Positions 63,702 through 64,000 of a stretch of DNA of 64,000 nucleotides are shown piece after piece. The notes beneath the pieces were generated by a model. That model was not told the origin of the DNA and made no database searches. It saw only the letters and a program-made list of their open reading frames with translations. Numbering within the stretch: position 1 is the first letter of the stretch; each line of letters starts with the position of its first letter. Both the position numbers and the translations under genes were made by a program. This stretch comes from Zavarzinella sp. (GTDB lineage Bacteria > Planctomycetota > Planctomycetia > Gemmatales > Gemmataceae): positions 186,001 through 250,000 of the forward strand of contig JAWKTI010000005.1 in assembly GCA_041399155.1 (NCBI GenBank). Direction: 5' to 3'.

Positions 63702-64000
63702 TTAGAAAATGCCCTACCGGTGATGAAGAATTGGCACAGAGAAAACGGGGCAACTGGCTACTACCAGGAAATGGTATTTTAGCCTTAAGCCCGTTTCTGG
63801 TCGTTAATATTCGCGTGCTGGGGAAATAGGATTCGTAGCCAAACATACACAAACGCCTGCTGAAAAGCTGTCTGAAGTAATTAAGAGCGTTCACTCATTC
63901 AATAAGCATCGATAACAATAATTCTTCAGATATGATTCTTGCTTCAACAGACTTATTATTAATTTGAGTATTGTGAAGGATGCAGAGCGAAACTCTGCAT
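63702..64000. other. Non-coding edge region with a terminal hairpin
   Basis: I can support no gene here. At 63980-64000 ATGCAGAG and CTCTGCAT form a perfect 8-bp stem around a 5-base CGAAA loop, running off the window edge. It might be a terminator or the end of a repeat. Confidence 0.4.

Noticed and set aside
1..64000. tRNA, rRNA, CRISPR arrays, riboswitches and prophage genes
   Set aside because: I looked through the intergenic stretches and found no cloverleaf, spacer-repeat pattern or phage structural gene that I could support by eye; a covariance-model search would be decisive.

Overview
The window reads as a chromosomal segment of a planctomycete, probably from the Gemmatales (Gemmataceae) side of the phylum. 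The phylum call rests on gene content. There are three formylglycine-type sulfatases and two DUF1501 proteins. One DUF1501 gene follows a PSCyt1/DUF1549/DUF1553 cytochrome gene. An ECF sigma factor of the Rhodopirellula/Verrucomicrobium type is paired with an anti-sigma gene, and a Tat-exported Gfo/Idh/MocA oxidoreductase is present. There are four large Ser/Thr kinases with extra domains, and a formyltransferase of the tetrahydromethanopterin C1 pathway. Base composition is near half GC by eye, with clearly AT-richer patches. The genus-level placement is inference.

Layout. 1-12.0 kb: a broken DUF1015 gene at the edge, a membrane protein, a sulfatase, an SGNH hydrolase, glucose-6-phosphate isomerase and archaeal-type phosphoglycerate mutase (divergent neighbours), a TacA/TacT-like toxin-antitoxin pair, an MBL-fold hydrolase, a membrane-anchored beta-propeller protein and truD. 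12.4-15.5 kb: an aminotransferase whose 3' end is repeated downstream of an amidohydrolase gene. 15.6-19.6 kb: a two-gene unit of a caspase-like/PDZ/S41 protease followed by a TIR- or deoxyribosyltransferase-like domain fused to a Ser/Thr kinase. 19.8-26.7 kb: small membrane proteins, a Gfo/Idh oxidoreductase, an NYN-LOTUS RNA-related protein placed behind a kinase fused to a DJ-1/PfpI domain, and a secreted unknown. 26.8-28.7 kb: a decayed IS66 element and the tail of the gene it truncated. 30.1-36.1 kb: an operon of a TRAFAC-like GTPase, a GAP1-like membrane protein, a tail-anchored helical protein and a GYF-TM-trypsin protein. This is the best candidate for a poorly described conflict or signalling system. 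36.3-46.3 kb: a serine hydrolase, two sulfatases, Ftr, and a minus-strand group including a Rieske oxygenase and DUF1501. 46.6-52.7 kb: the ECF sigma/anti-sigma unit leading into a PSCyt1/DUF1549/DUF1553 plus DUF1501 pair. 52.9-60.1 kb: a YeiH-type transporter, and a giant kinase-TPR gene inserted in front of asnS with a duplicated asnS 5' end on its far side. 60.1-64 kb: a 69-bp tandem repeat with strong hairpins, a kinase with a frame-broken tail, two AT-rich unknown genes and an FHA remnant.

Two themes recur. First, enzyme or protease modules are fused to or placed beside Ser/Thr kinases or GTPases (S41 protease, TIR-like, DJ-1, NYN, trypsin). Second, two single-gene insertions (amidohydrolase, kinase-TPR) are flanked by direct repeats of the end of an adjacent housekeeping gene, which is left intact and with no transposase or integrase in sight. 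All functional statements come from motif recognition by eye; no database search was run.
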